DNA of 33,028 nucleotides from Streptococcus suis (GTDB lineage Bacteria > Bacillota > Bacilli > Lactobacillales > Streptococcaceae). Location: contig NZ_WCJE01000026.1 of NCBI RefSeq assembly GCF_016743335.1, positions 1 through 33,028 on the forward strand, in the 5' to 3' direction. Both the position numbers and the translations under genes were made by a program. Positions 17,203-25,850 of this stretch are shown piece after piece (within the stretch, counting starts at the first letter, position 1; each line of letters starts with the position of its first letter). The notes beneath the pieces were generated by a model. It did no database searches and had not been told where the DNA came from. It was given only the letters and a program-made list of their open reading frames with translations.

Positions 17203-18869
17203 TGTACCAAGCTTTATATAGGAAGTACCGAAGCCAGACCTTTGGGGAGATGGTGGGGCAGGAGGTGGTTGCGACCACACTCAAACAGGCCATTGAACAG
17301 GGGAAAATCAGTCATGCCTATCTCTTTTCAGGTCCTCGTGGTACGGGTAAGACATCGGCAGCTAAGATTTTTGCCAAGGCCATGAACTGTCCTAATCAGG
17401 TTGGAGGCGAGCCTTGTAACGATTGCTATATCTGTCAGGCCATTACCGAGGGCAGCCTGGAAGATGTGATTGAGATTGATGCTGCTTCCAACAATGGTGT
17501 TGATGAAATCCGTGACATTCGTGATAAATCGACCTATGCACCTAGTCTTGCGACCTATAAGGTCTATATCATCGACGAGGTCCACATGCTGTCTACTGGA
17601 GCCTTCAATGCCCTCTTGAAGACCTTGGAAGAACCGACGGAAAATGTGGTCTTTATTCTAGCAACGACGGAATTGCACAAGATTCCTGCTACCATTCTGT
17701 CAAGGGTGCAACGATTTGAATTTAAGTCCATCAAGGTGACGGACATTCAGGAGCACTTGGCTGCAATTTTAACCAAGGAAGGGCTAATCTTTGACGAGCA
17801 GGCTCTGACGATCATTGCGCGTCGGGCAGAAGGGGGGATGCGGGATGCCCTATCCATTTTGGATCAGGCTCTCAGCCTTAGTCAGGACCAGCAAGTGACC
17901 TTAGAAATTGCTGAGGAAATTACGGGTTCTATCAGCTTGCGTGCCTTGGATGACTATGTGGCAAGTCTGCGTCAAGGGGATAGTGTCACAGCTCTCCAGC
18001 ATCTACAAACCTTGTTTGACCAAGGAAAGAGTATGAGCCGTTTTGCGACAGATCTTTTGCACTATTTGAGAGATGTCCTTATCGTGCAGACGGGTGGTGA
18101 GGATACGCATTTAACAACAGGTTTTTCAGAAAATCTAGCTCTTGAGCAGGCACGGATTTTTACCATGATAGAGATGGTGACCAGGGGGTTGGCGGACATC
18201 AAGTCCAGTCCTCAACCGAAGATTTACGCTGAAATGATGACCATTCGTTTGGCTGAAGATAGTTCTCCTTCGGGGGCAATGGCAGAGCTGCCCGCTGATT
18301 TACTGGGTCAACTAGCCAGTCTGCAACAACAAGTTGCGGATTTACAGAAACAACTAGGTCAATTATCTAGTCAACCAAGTGCTGTTAAGCCAGTTTCACG
18401 CAAGCCACAGGCTCCGAAGAAGTACCGATTGGATACCAGCAAGGTTCATGCAATTTTGCAGGAAGCTATGGAAAATCCAACCTTGGCGCGTGAAAATTTG
18501 ACTCGCTTGCAGAATGCTTGGGGAGAAATTATCGAGAGTCTGTCAGGAGCAGATCGTGCCTTGCTTGTTGGTTCTCAACCAGTTGCTGCCAATGAAAATC
18601 ATGCAATTCTAGCCTTTGATTCTCCACTTAATGCTGAACAGACGATGAAGCGTGACAATCTCAATACCATGTTTGGAAATATTCTCAGCAAGGCAGCTGG
18701 TTTTTCCCCACAGATTTTAGCTATTGCTCAGGAAGATTGGGTAAGTATTCGTGCTGAATTTTCGGCAAAAGCAAAAGGGCAAAAGACACAGGAAATCGAA
18801 AAAGAAGCCAGTCCAGTCCCAGAAGAATTTGGCTTTCTCGCAGATACAGTTGAGATTAGAAATGATTAG
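17202..18869 (+). CDS. dnaX: DNA polymerase III subunit gamma/tau
   Basis: A 555-residue clamp-loader ATPase, acting at the replication fork. Walker A GPRGTGKTS is at 44-52, the zinc-binding cysteines at 63, 72, 75 and 78, the Walker B DEVH near 125-128, and the sensor SRVQRFEF near 165. Domain III and a Gln-rich linker (QQQVADLQKQLGQL) precede a divergent C-terminal region. GGAG lies 10 nt upstream of the ATG. I saw no A-rich slippery heptamer of the kind used in E. coli to make gamma, so only tau may be produced. The 3' untranslated region contains modular repeat copy B. Confidence 0.96.
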   Translation: MYQALYRKYRSQTFGEMVGQEVVATTLKQAIEQGKISHAYLFSGPRGTGKTSAAKIFAKAMNCPNQVGGEPCNDCYICQAITEGSLEDVIEIDAASNNGVDEIRDIRDKSTYAPSLATYKVYIIDEVHMLSTGAFNALLKTLEEPTENVVFILATTELHKIPATILSRVQRFEFKSIKVTDIQEHLAAILTKEGLIFDEQALTIIARRAEGGMRDALSILDQALSLSQDQQVTLEIAEEITGSISLRALDDYVASLRQGDSVTALQHLQTLFDQGKSMSRFATDLLHYLRDVLIVQTGGEDTHLTTGFSENLALEQARIFTMIEMVTRGLADIKSSPQPKIYAEMMTIRLAEDSSPSGAMAELPADLLGQLASLQQQVADLQKQLGQLSSQPSAVKPVSRKPQAPKKYRLDTSKVHAILQEAMENPTLARENLTRLQNAWGEIIESLSGADRALLVGSQPVAANENHAILAFDSPLNAEQTMKRDNLNTMFGNILSKAAGFSPQILAIAQEDWVSIRAEFSAKAKGQKTQEIEKEASPVPEEFGFLADTVEIRND

Positions 18870-18877
18870 AAAATGAG

Positions 18878-18896
18878 GCTGAGCAAAAAGCTCAGC
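18878..18896 (+). other. Hairpin directly after dnaX
   Basis: GCTGAGC and GCTCAGC pair around AAAAA, 9 nt past the stop. It lacks a T run, so it is not a classical terminator; it may be the first structure of the long 3' untranslated region. Confidence 0.5.
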
Positions 18897-19223
18897 ACCG
18901 CTTCTCAAAGTTAGTGTCAACATCTCAGCGCAGTGGTTGATTGGCAGATTTGTTCGTGTTTTACACTCCAAATCTGACCATTACGACTGATGCGAACAGA
19001 GTTCGCTTCATTTCCAACCTCCAACAGTCACTACTCTGACTGTTGGAGCTATGCGGGGGTGGGAGTGAAACAGTCTGGGAATAGACTGTTTCAGCTCAAC
19101 AACTTAAAACGAAAAATTGTTGACGAACTCTTCTATGAATGGTCGAGTTCTTTCCCACTCCCGAATAGTTTTGATAGATATTTTATACTATATTCAATCC
19201 TAAATATTTTTCATATCTCCTTA
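18894..19223 (+). repeat. Modular intergenic repeat, copy B (one middle module)
   Basis: This aligns with 85-433. It has one middle module: GCGAAC/GTTCGC at 18992-19006 and a perfect 12-bp stem at 19019-19048 (CTCCAACAGTCA/TGACTGTTGGAG). The AAACAGTCT/AGACTGTTT hairpin is conserved. Relative to copy A, it lacks one module of about 55 bp and carries about 34 extra bp (GAATAGTTTTGATAGATATT...) before the common AATCCTAAATATTTTTCAT end. It fills the 464-nt gap between dnaX and the next gene and is followed by a terminator. Confidence 0.8.
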
Positions 19224-19254
19224 AGAAAGCACCAATTAGATTGGTGTTTTCTTG
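19224..19254 (+). terminator. Terminator after repeat copy B (dnaX transcript)
   Basis: AAGAAAGCACCAA pairs with TTGGTGTTTTCTT around a TTAGA loop (one G-U), with T-rich 3' side. Confidence 0.75.
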
Positions 19255-19290
19255 TTTAGAAAAGAATCGAAACCTATCAAGAAAGCATAT

Positions 19291-19326
19291 AAAAATTCAG
19301 CCAGTTGACTGAATTTTTGGTATAAT
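19291..19326 (+). promoter_or_regulatory. Hairpin plus extended -10 promoter of the DUF3272 gene
   Basis: AAAAATTCAG and CTGAATTTTT form a 10-bp stem at 19291-19318, directly followed by TGGTATAAT (19318-19326). The -10 lies 7 nt before the ATG at 19334 with no ribosome binding site, so the mRNA may be leaderless. The hairpin could be a second terminator of the upstream transcript or an operator covering the promoter. Confidence 0.55.
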
Positions 19327-19333
19327 CTATTTT

Positions 19334-19522
19334 ATGAAACTTCCACAATTTCTTTTTTTAGCCATTACAACTATTTTAGCTGTTTATTTTATGAATGCAT
19401 CGATTTTGACAGGAGATTTCTTGATTGCAGGTATCTACGCCTTTATCGCCTATCGGAATCTTCATTTTGCTTACAAGGTGACTAAATTTATTCGTTTGGT
19501 GGAGAAGCAGACCAAGCAGTAA
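19334..19522 (+). CDS. DUF3272 small membrane protein
   Basis: A 62-residue protein with two hydrophobic segments (about 4-21 and 27-42) and a basic C-terminal tail (KVTKFIRLVEKQTKQ). It fits the streptococcal DUF3272 family, of unknown function. Its 3' end overlaps the convergent birA gene by 35 bp. The -10 box lies 7 nt upstream of the ATG. A short ORF alone would be weak evidence; family resemblance and promoter placement support it. Confidence 0.72.
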   Translation: MKLPQFLFLAITTILAVYFMNASILTGDFLIAGIYAFIAYRNLHFAYKVTKFIRLVEKQTKQ

Positions 19523-20444
19523 GGCTGATTTCTCCGCTGGAGATGATTTTTGCCTTGCCATTGTCTAACTGGATGACCAGATTTCCTGTATCAGTAACAG
19601 CGATGGCAGTACCCTTAAATTCAACTTGATTTTCTACAAAGCTCACTTGTTGGCCAACGACAAGTGATTTTTCTTTGTAAAGGGCAATTAGTTCCTTCTC
19701 ATCGGTTTCTAAGAAGGCTTTCCAGATGGCAGTAATGAGTTGATTGCGGGTAAATGGTGGTTGTTCCTCGAAAAGATTTCCTGCAGATTGTTGTAATTCC
19801 TTAGGGAAATCGTCTATGCGGACATTGATGCCGACACCGATAATGACATCGGTTACCCGTTGGTTTTCCATGGAAGAGATGGCTTCGGTTAGAATGCCAG
19901 CGACCTTTTTGTGTCCGAGATAGATGTCATTGACCCACTTGATTTGGACATCCAAGTCGCAAAGAGATTGAATGGCCTTGACAACTGCTGCAGCAGCTAA
20001 AATGGTGTAGGGCTTAAATTCAAGGAAGGGGACATTTGGAGAAAGGCGGAGGGACATATAGATACCGCCTGACTTGGAGGCATAAAAGGGTCTCCCAAAT
20101 CGTCCCTTGGCTTTATTCTGATAGGGAGCTAGATATAGGGCAGGACTAGTATGACCTGATTCAATACCTTGTTTGGCATCTAGTTGGGTCGAATCGCTGT
20201 CAGCTTTCAGATAGACAGGCAGTTGGAGTTCCTCTGCAATCAAGTCTGGCAGTAGCAAATCCCCATCGGCCAATTTGTAGCCACGATTGCGGGCAGCCTC
20301 AATAGTTAAACCATGCGTTTCTAACTGGCGAATGGCTTTCCAAACTGAAGTCCGAGAAATACCCAATTCCTGAGCCAAATCTTCTCCGCTGACATAATCC
20401 TCTCTCTCTTTTAAAAGGAGATATATTTTCTGATAGGTTTTCAT
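19488..20444 (-). CDS. birA: Bifunctional biotin--[acetyl-CoA carboxylase] ligase / biotin operon repressor
   Basis: A 318-residue protein that attaches biotin to carboxylase carrier proteins through biotinyl-AMP. Residues 1-60 form a winged helix (SGEDLAQELGISRTSVWKAIRQLE), so it may also repress transcription. The ligase domain contains KGRFGRPFYASKSGGIYMSL, KWVNDIYL and GVGINV; the C-terminal domain is SH3-like. In the first of these the usual GRGRxG loop reads GRFGRP, as often seen in streptococci. TGCTATAAT on the minus strand lies 6 nt before the ATG, suggesting a leaderless transcript. Its 3' end overlaps the DUF3272 gene. Confidence 0.93.
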   Translation of the reverse strand: MKTYQKIYLLLKEREDYVSGEDLAQELGISRTSVWKAIRQLETHGLTIEAARNRGYKLADGDLLLPDLIAEELQLPVYLKADSDSTQLDAKQGIESGHTSPALYLAPYQNKAKGRFGRPFYASKSGGIYMSLRLSPNVPFLEFKPYTILAAAAVVKAIQSLCDLDVQIKWVNDIYLGHKKVAGILTEAISSMENQRVTDVIIGVGINVRIDDFPKELQQSAGNLFEEQPPFTRNQLITAIWKAFLETDEKELIALYKEKSLVVGQQVSFVENQVEFKGTAIAVTDTGNLVIQLDNGKAKIISSGEISLTAWSASPPNE

Positions 20445-20450
20445 ACCTTC

Positions 20451-20459
20451 ATTATAGCA
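20451..20459 (-). promoter_or_regulatory. birA promoter, extended -10, probably leaderless
   Basis: The minus strand reads TGCTATAAT, 6 nt from the ATG at 20444. The intervening GAAGGT resembles a ribosome binding site, but the transcript would start too late to include it. Confidence 0.55.
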
Positions 20460-20477
20460 AAAAATTCACCTAAAACG

Positions 20478-20486
20478 TGATATAAT
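20478..20486 (+). promoter_or_regulatory. Promoter of the aminopeptidase-CBS-comEB operon
   Basis: TGATATAAT, an extended -10, 22 nt from the ATG with AAGGAGG in between. It is divergent from the birA promoter, 19 nt away. Confidence 0.6.
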
Positions 20487-20508
20487 AGTTTCAAATAAGG
20501 AGGTTTTC

Positions 20509-21543
20509 ATGAAGACACTTGATTACATTGTTACATTGACCAACACTCCGTCGCCAACTGGTTTTACGACGGATATTATGAATTACATCCAGGCAGAGGT
20601 TGAAAGTTTCGGCTATGCTGCTAGTAAAACCGCTAAAGGTGGTGTTTTGGTGACAGTTCCGGGGGAAAATGACCAGGAACACCGCATGGTGACTGCTCAC
20701 CTGGACACACTGGGGGCCATGGTTCGTGCAGTGAAACCGGATGGCCGACTCAAAATGGATTTGGTGGGAGGATTTGGATACCCTTCTATTGAGGGAGAAA
20801 ACTGTTTGATTCATTGCGCTAAAAATGGTAAGACCTTTACAGGTACTATTCTCATGCACCAGACCTCTGTCCATGTCTACCGAGATGCCAGCACAGCCGA
20901 GCGGAACCAGACCAATATGGAAATTCGTTTGGACGAAAAAGTGACCAATGCGGACGAGACGCGGGCCTTGGGTATTGAAGTCGGAGATTTTATCTCCTTT
21001 GATCCTCGTACCGTCGTGACAGAAACTGGCTTTATCAAGAGTCGTCACTTGGATGATAAGGTATCCGCAGCTATCTTGCTCCATCTATTGAAGGTATATA
21101 AAGAAGAGGGGATTACCCTGCCTTATACGACACATTTCTATTTTTCAAACAATGAAGAGATTGGCTACGGTGCCAACTCCAGCATTCCTGCTCAGGTGGT
21201 TGAATATTTGGCAGTTGATATGGGGGCAATGGGAGATGACCAGCAAACTGACGAATACACAGTTTCTATCTGTGTCAAGGACGGATCAGGTCCCTACCAT
21301 TATGAACTTCGTCAGCACTTGGTAGCCTTGGCTGAGAGGGATGGTATTCCTTACAAGCTGGATATTTATCCTTACTATGGTTCCGATGCTTCGGCAGCTA
21401 TGCGAGCAGGTGCAGATGTTAAGCATGCCCTATTGGGGGCTGGTATTGAGTCTAGCCATTCCTACGAGCGGACGCATTTGGATTCTGTAGTTGCGACTGA
21501 GCGGATGGTAGATGCCTATTTGAAATCAGCAATGGTAGATTAA
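20509..21543 (+). CDS. M42 family metallopeptidase (glutamyl aminopeptidase-like)
   Basis: A 344-residue dizinc aminopeptidase, cytosolic, forming large tetrahedral complexes in characterised members; streptococcal and lactococcal relatives (PepA) remove N-terminal Glu/Asp. Metal and catalytic motifs in order are TAHLDTLGAM near 63-72, RHLDDKVSAA near 177-186, NNEEIGYGA near 209-217, VDMGAMG near 231-237 and GIESSHSYERTH near 307-318. AAGGAGG precedes the ATG. It ends one base before the CBS gene (TAAGATG). Confidence 0.9.
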   Translation: MKTLDYIVTLTNTPSPTGFTTDIMNYIQAEVESFGYAASKTAKGGVLVTVPGENDQEHRMVTAHLDTLGAMVRAVKPDGRLKMDLVGGFGYPSIEGENCLIHCAKNGKTFTGTILMHQTSVHVYRDASTAERNQTNMEIRLDEKVTNADETRALGIEVGDFISFDPRTVVTETGFIKSRHLDDKVSAAILLHLLKVYKEEGITLPYTTHFYFSNNEEIGYGANSSIPAQVVEYLAVDMGAMGDDQQTDEYTVSICVKDGSGPYHYELRQHLVALAERDGIPYKLDIYPYYGSDASAAMRAGADVKHALLGAGIESSHSYERTHLDSVVATERMVDAYLKSAMVD

Positions 21544-21544
21544 G

Positions 21545-22282
21545 ATGAATGAAACCCGTTTTTTAGAGTTATTCAATGACTTGGATAAGGTCTTGCGTAA
21601 GGTGTGCGGTGTTGCGGATGGGGAATATGCAGATGTAGGCTCTATGTTGACTAAGGCAAAGGAATTGACGCGACATAATCCCGTTGAGGTGAACTGGGAT
21701 AAACTCTATGTGGCTCGTCAGTTGCGTAATCTCATGGTTCATGAGAAACGAACAGGTTTGAAGGAAGTAGCCCAACCTTCGCAGGAATTGATCACTGTTT
21801 TGGAAAAAGTGATAGCCCAGTACCAAGAACCGATTACCATCGCCGACTATTTGCAAAAGACCCAGAAAATTAAGCCGGTTATTTTTGAGGGCAAGGACAA
21901 ATTGATAAAGGCTTTAGAAATTGTGGAGCAAGAGCATTTTTCTAAGTTTCCTATTTTTTCTGACAAGGTTTATCAAGGACTGGTTTCTGACAAGGGATTG
22001 ACAAATTGGTTGGCCAAGGCAAGTAAGGAAACGGGCTCTATACGTGAAAAATTGGTGGAGGCTAGTCTTGAAGACGTACTAGCTTGTGAGGAAGATAGTA
22101 TTCAGGTGATTGTTCTACCAATAACAGCCCATCTTTATCAGGTAATTAATCATTTTGAGGGGCGTAAGCGCACAACCATCCTAGTCAGTCGTCAGGCGAG
22201 CGGGAAGCTTTATTCGCCAGAGGATCTTGTTGGTATTGTCACAGCCCAGGACTTGGCAGAGATCTATGGGATGGTGGATTGA
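21545..22282 (+). CDS. CBS domain-containing protein
   Basis: A 245-residue protein. The N-terminal half (about 1-90) is helical and includes RQLRNLMVHEKR. The C-terminal half has two CBS-type repeats, recognisable in KPVIFEGKDKLIKALEIVEQEHFSKFPIFSD and EDLVGIVTAQDLAEIYG (long segment given by its ends, about 110-140 and 228-244). CBS pairs usually bind adenosine nucleotides and regulate partners; the partner is unknown. It lies between the M42 peptidase and comEB in one transcript. Confidence 0.8.
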   Translation: MNETRFLELFNDLDKVLRKVCGVADGEYADVGSMLTKAKELTRHNPVEVNWDKLYVARQLRNLMVHEKRTGLKEVAQPSQELITVLEKVIAQYQEPITIADYLQKTQKIKPVIFEGKDKLIKALEIVEQEHFSKFPIFSDKVYQGLVSDKGLTNWLAKASKETGSIREKLVEASLEDVLACEEDSIQVIVLPITAHLYQVINHFEGRKRTTILVSRQASGKLYSPEDLVGIVTAQDLAEIYGMVD

Positions 22283-22300
22283 GTGGAGAAAGGAGAAATC

Positions 22301-22768
22301 ATGTCAACAAATCGTTTAGCTTGGGATGAGTATTTTGCGGCTCAGGCGCTTTTGATTGCCAATCGGGCGACCTGTAAGAGAGCAAAGGTAGGTGCGGTTT
22401 TGGTTAAGGACAATAAGGTTATCGCAACAGGCTACAATGGTTCTGTTTCAGGAACCGAACATTGTTTGGATCAGGAATGCCTTATGATTGATGGTCATTG
22501 TGCTAGAACCCTGCATGCGGAGGTCAATGCCATTTTACAAGGAGCGGAGCGGGGAATTCCAAAAGGTTTTACTGCCTATGTGACCCATTTCCCATGTCTC
22601 AACTGCTCTAAGCAATTGTTACAGGTTGGTTGTAAGCGGGTTGTTTATATCAATGAATACCGCATGGACGACTATGCCCAGTACTTGTATAAAGAAAAGG
22701 GCTGTGAGTTGGTTCATTTGCCTCTAGAGGTGGTTAAACAGGCAATTGCAGATGCCGAATTTATCTAA
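22301..22768 (+). CDS. comEB: dCMP deaminase (ComEB)
   Basis: A 155-residue zinc deaminase converting dCMP to dUMP for thymidylate synthesis. The zinc site is formed by the HAE motif at 72-74 (LHAEVNAIL) and the PCxxC cysteines at 99 and 102 (FPCLNCSK). The gene name comes from its B. subtilis relative in the com cluster; it is not competence-specific. AAAGGAG lies 6 nt before the ATG at 22301, which is preferred over a GTG at 22283. Last gene of the M42-CBS-comEB operon. Confidence 0.9.
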   Translation: MSTNRLAWDEYFAAQALLIANRATCKRAKVGAVLVKDNKVIATGYNGSVSGTEHCLDQECLMIDGHCARTLHAEVNAILQGAERGIPKGFTAYVTHFPCLNCSKQLLQVGCKRVVYINEYRMDDYAQYLYKEKGCELVHLPLEVVKQAIADAEFI

Positions 22769-22779
22769 TGATTTTGTAG

Positions 22780-22814
22780 AAGAGTGGTTGTATAGAACAA
22801 CCCTCTTTATTTTT
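22780..22814 (+). terminator. comEB terminator
   Basis: AAGAG(T)GGTTGT pairs with ACAACCCTCTT with one bulged T, followed by TATTTTT. Confidence 0.75.
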
Positions 22815-22844
22815 AAGAAAATGCTAGGATAGTCGATCAATCTA

Positions 22845-22853
22845 TGCTATACT
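22845..22853 (+). promoter_or_regulatory. metK promoter, extended -10
   Basis: TGCTATACT; expected transcription start near 22860, exactly where the first riboswitch helix begins. Confidence 0.6.
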
Positions 22854-22859
22854 AGAAAC

Positions 22860-23159
22860 GTTATTAAGTCCCGAAAAGGTAGTTTATAGACTAGTTAATA
22901 TTTGCAGAAACACTTGAACCACAATTAAAGAAGCTGGTACCATTGAATAGTAAGCGTAAAAACTTTACTACACTTCAGTCACCATTTTCTTCAAATAAGG
23001 CTGATTTCATACAGTCTGGTATTGTCTTTCTCGTTGGGTATCTGGAAAATTTCCTTTGCTCAAGACAGGTGTCTTTCGCAAAGAACTAGTCGAAGACTAG
23101 TTCTTTGTAACCTTAGTAACCCGCTAGGTTTCTAGCATATATTCTATTTTAAGGGGGAC
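22860..23159 (+). ncRNA. SMK-box (SAM-III) riboswitch leader of metK, with long insert
   Basis: GTTATTAAG at 22860-22868 pairs with CTTAGTAAC at 23112-23120 (9 bp, one G-U) as P1. GTCCCGAAAAGG (22868-22879) matches the conserved SMK core, and its GTCCC can pair with the end of the GGGGGAC ribosome binding site (23153-23159). By analogy, SAM binding stabilises that pairing and blocks translation of S-adenosylmethionine synthetase. About 230 nt lie between the two conserved halves, including a perfect 12-bp hairpin at 23080-23106 (AAAGAACTAGTC, GAA loop). This accounts for the 397-nt gap before metK. Confidence 0.85.
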
Positions 23160-23165
23160 ATTTTT

Positions 23166-24365
23166 ATGTCAGAACGTAAGTTGTTTACGTCTGAATCTGT
23201 TTCGGAGGGGCATCCGGATAAGATTGCAGACCAGATTTCAGATGCCATTTTGGATGCTATTTTAGCAGAGGATCCAGATGCGCACGTAGCGGCAGAGACG
23301 GCTGTTTATACAGGTAGTGTTCATGTGTTTGGAGAGATTTCAACCACTGCCTATGTGGATATTAACCGTGTGGTACGGGATACGATTGCGGAGATTGGCT
23401 ATACAAAAGGTGAGTATGGTTTTTCAGCTGAGTCGGTTGGGGTTCATCCGTCACTTGTAGAGCAATCGCCAGATATTGCCCAAGGCGTCAATGAAGCCTT
23501 GGAAACTCGCCAAGATGCTAGTCAAGATCCATTGGATTTGATTGGTGCAGGTGACCAGGGGCTCATGTTTGGTTTTGCAGTAGATGAAACGCCTGAACTT
23601 ATGCCCTTGCCAATTTCACTTAGTCACAAATTGGTGCGTCGTTTGGCCGAGTTGAGAAAATCTGGTGAAATTGCTTATCTCCGTCCAGATGCTAAGTCAC
23701 AAGTAACGGTTGAATACGATGAAGACAACCAACCTGTTCGTGTGGATACAGTCGTTATTTCGACCCAGCATGATCCAGAAGTTAGCCAGGAGCAAATTCG
23801 TCAGGATGTCATTGAACGTGTGATCAAGGAAATCATTCCAGCTCATTATCTGGATGACCAAACCAACTACTTTATCAACCCAACTGGTCGCTTTGTCATT
23901 GGCGGACCTCAAGGGGACTCTGGTTTGACAGGCCGTAAGATTATCGTTGATACCTATGGTGGTTATTCTCGTCATGGCGGCGGTGCCTTCTCTGGTAAGG
24001 ATGCGACCAAAGTGGACCGTTCTGCATCTTATGCGGCACGCTACATCGCAAAAAATATCGTCGCAGCTGGTTTGGCTAAAAAGGCGGAAGTTCAATTGGC
24101 TTACGCTATCGGTGTTGCTCACCCAGTTTCAGTTCGCATCGATACCTTTGGTACGAGCACAGTAGCGGAAAGCAAACTAGAAGCAGCAGTTCGTCAGATT
24201 TTCGATTTGCGCCCAGCTGGTATTATTCAAATGTTGGACCTCAAACGTCCTATTTACAAGCAAACTGCTGCCTATGGTCATATGGGACGTACGGATATTG
24301 ACTTGCCATGGGAACATTTGGATAAGGTAGTAGCTTTGCAAACGGCGTTACAAAAGATTAAGTAG
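23166..24365 (+). CDS. metK: S-adenosylmethionine synthetase
   Basis: A 399-residue enzyme making SAM from methionine and ATP. Signatures: [20 protein letters not shown] near 10-28 (ATP and metal site), [10 protein letters not shown] near 127-136, and the glycine-rich [17 protein letters not shown] near 275-290. Length is standard. The ATG is 6 nt after GGGGGAC, the site sequestered in the SMK leader. Monocistronic with a strong terminator. Confidence 0.97.
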   Translation: MSERKLFTSESVSEGHPDKIADQISDAILDAILAEDPDAHVAAETAVYTGSVHVFGEISTTAYVDINRVVRDTIAEIGYTKGEYGFSAESVGVHPSLVEQSPDIAQGVNEALETRQDASQDPLDLIGAGDQGLMFGFAVDETPELMPLPISLSHKLVRRLAELRKSGEIAYLRPDAKSQVTVEYDEDNQPVRVDTVVISTQHDPEVSQEQIRQDVIERVIKEIIPAHYLDDQTNYFINPTGRFVIGGPQGDSGLTGRKIIVDTYGGYSRHGGGAFSGKDATKVDRSASYAARYIAKNIVAAGLAKKAEVQLAYAIGVAHPVSVRIDTFGTSTVAESKLEAAVRQIFDLRPAGIIQMLDLKRPIYKQTAAYGHMGRTDIDLPWEHLDKVVALQTALQKIK

Positions 24366-24375
24366 GAACAGTTGC

Positions 24376-24407
24376 AAAACAGGAGACAGACTTGCCTCCT
24401 GTTTTTT
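24376..24407 (+). terminator. metK terminator
   Basis: AAAACAGGAG pairs with CTCCTGTTTT (10 bp), followed by more T residues. Confidence 0.88.
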
Positions 24408-24425
24408 TATATATCAAATAACTAG

Positions 24426-24452
24426 CATTTTACCACCCATTGTGGTAAAATG
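24426..24452 (+). promoter_or_regulatory. Palindrome covering the putative murA promoter
   Basis: CATTTTACCAC and GTGGTAAAATG form a perfect 11-bp inverted repeat around CCATT. Its right arm contains the -10-like TAAAAT (24446-24451). It may be an operator, or an RNA hairpin from an upstream promoter. Confidence 0.5.
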
Positions 24453-24495
24453 AAACGTATGCCTTTTTAGGCAAACTAAGAAAGTGAATGTTAGT

Positions 24496-25755
24496 ATGAG
24501 AAAAATTGTAATTAATGGTGGAAAAACACTGAAAGGGTCGGTTACCGTTAGTGGTGCCAAAAACTCAGTTGTTGCCCTTATTCCGGCCATTATTCTTGCA
24601 GATGGGATTGTTACTCTGGACGGAGTGCCTGCAATCTCGGATGTAGATAGCTTAGTTGATATTATGGAAACAATGGGCGCGACGGTCAAGCGTTATGGTG
24701 AAACACTCGAAATTGACCCTCGTGGTGTAAAAGACATGCCTATGCCATTTGGCAAAATTAATAGCTTGCGTGCCTCCTACTATTTTTACGGTTCCCTCCT
24801 TGGTCGCTTTGGTCAAGCTGTTGTTGGCTTGCCAGGTGGTTGTGATTTGGGACCGCGTCCGATTGATTTGCACTTGAAGGCCTTCGCAGCCATGGGTGCG
24901 AAAACAACCTATGAAGGTGAATATATGCGCTTGGCAACTAATGGTCAGCGTATTCAAGGGGCACATATCTTCATGGATGTTGTCAGCGTCGGTGCGACAA
25001 TTAATACTATCTTAGCAGCTGTCAAAGCAGAAGGCCGTACAGTTATTGAAAATGCGGCGCGTGAACCTGAAATTATTGACGTGGCAACTTTGCTTAATAA
25101 TATGGGGGCACGTATCCGTGGTGCGGGTACAGATATTATCACCATTGAAGGCGTAGACAGTCTAAAAGGAACACGTCATCAAGTGATTCCAGACCGTATT
25201 GAAGCAGGGACTTATATTGCCCTTGCTGCTGCTGTTGGTGAAGGTATTCGTATCGATAATGTCCTTTATGAACACTTAGAGAGTTACATCGCTAAGTTGG
25301 AAGAAATGGGTGTTCGCATGACCATTTCTGAAGATAGTATTTTTGTTGAAAAGCAAGAAACATTAAAGGCAGTGAATATCAAAACTTCACCTTATCCAGG
25401 TTTTGCGACAGACTTGCAGCAACCCATTACACCTTTACTGCTTAAGGCAGAAGGGACTGGTACGATTGTTGATACGATTTATGAAAAACGTGTTGGTCAT
25501 GTGCAGGAGCTTGCAAATCTTGGAGCAAAAATCTCTACTCGTAACAACCATATTGCCTTTGAAGGTCCAAATCAACTGACTGGTACATCTGTTAAAGCTA
25601 CTGATTTGCGTGCGGGAGCCGCAATGGTTATCGCTGGTTTAATGGCTCAGGGGCATACAGAAATTACAAACATTGAGTTTATTCTACGTGGTTACTCAAA
25701 TATTGTTGATAAGCTGACAGAATTAGGTGCAGATATTCAATTGATTGAGGATTAG
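24496..25755 (+). CDS. murA: UDP-N-acetylglucosamine 1-carboxyvinyltransferase
   Basis: A 419-residue enzyme for the first committed step of peptidoglycan synthesis, transferring enolpyruvate from PEP to UDP-GlcNAc. Lys22-Asn23 are in SGAKNSV and the catalytic, fosfomycin-targeted Cys116 is in [15 protein letters not shown]. Streptococci usually have two paralogues; I cannot tell from this window whether this is MurA1 or MurA2/MurZ. The ATG at 24496 gives the usual MRKIVINGG start; an in-frame GTG at 24484 is possible. No strong ribosome binding site is seen; the nearest is AAGAAAG, 12 nt away. Confidence 0.94.
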   Translation: MRKIVINGGKTLKGSVTVSGAKNSVVALIPAIILADGIVTLDGVPAISDVDSLVDIMETMGATVKRYGETLEIDPRGVKDMPMPFGKINSLRASYYFYGSLLGRFGQAVVGLPGGCDLGPRPIDLHLKAFAAMGAKTTYEGEYMRLATNGQRIQGAHIFMDVVSVGATINTILAAVKAEGRTVIENAAREPEIIDVATLLNNMGARIRGAGTDIITIEGVDSLKGTRHQVIPDRIEAGTYIALAAAVGEGIRIDNVLYEHLESYIAKLEEMGVRMTISEDSIFVEKQETLKAVNIKTSPYPGFATDLQQPITPLLLKAEGTGTIVDTIYEKRVGHVQELANLGAKISTRNNHIAFEGPNQLTGTSVKATDLRAGAAMVIAGLMAQGHTEITNIEFILRGYSNIVDKLTELGADIQLIED

Positions 25756-25812
25756 AGAGTCTAATTGAGAACTACTTTCTCAAAACGTAATCGATTTAAA
25801 AAACGAAACAAT

Positions 25813-25838
25813 CTGGGGCTGGGAGTAATTCTCAGCCC
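25813..25838 (+). terminator. GC-rich hairpin between murA and the GNAT gene
   Basis: GGGGCTGGGA pairs with TCTCAGCCCC around a short loop (10 bp, one G-U). It is followed by TTGGG rather than T residues, so termination would be inefficient. The start codon of the next gene lies 13 nt away. Confidence 0.5.
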
Positions 25839-25850
25839 CTTGGGTACACT

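Noticed and set aside
17202..18869. Programmed frameshift in dnaX
   Set aside because: I looked for an A-rich slippery heptamer with a following stem between the ATPase and C-terminal parts and did not find one.
20491..21084. 197-residue ORF on the minus strand
   Set aside because: It is antisense to the M42 peptidase gene and shows no recognisable domain.
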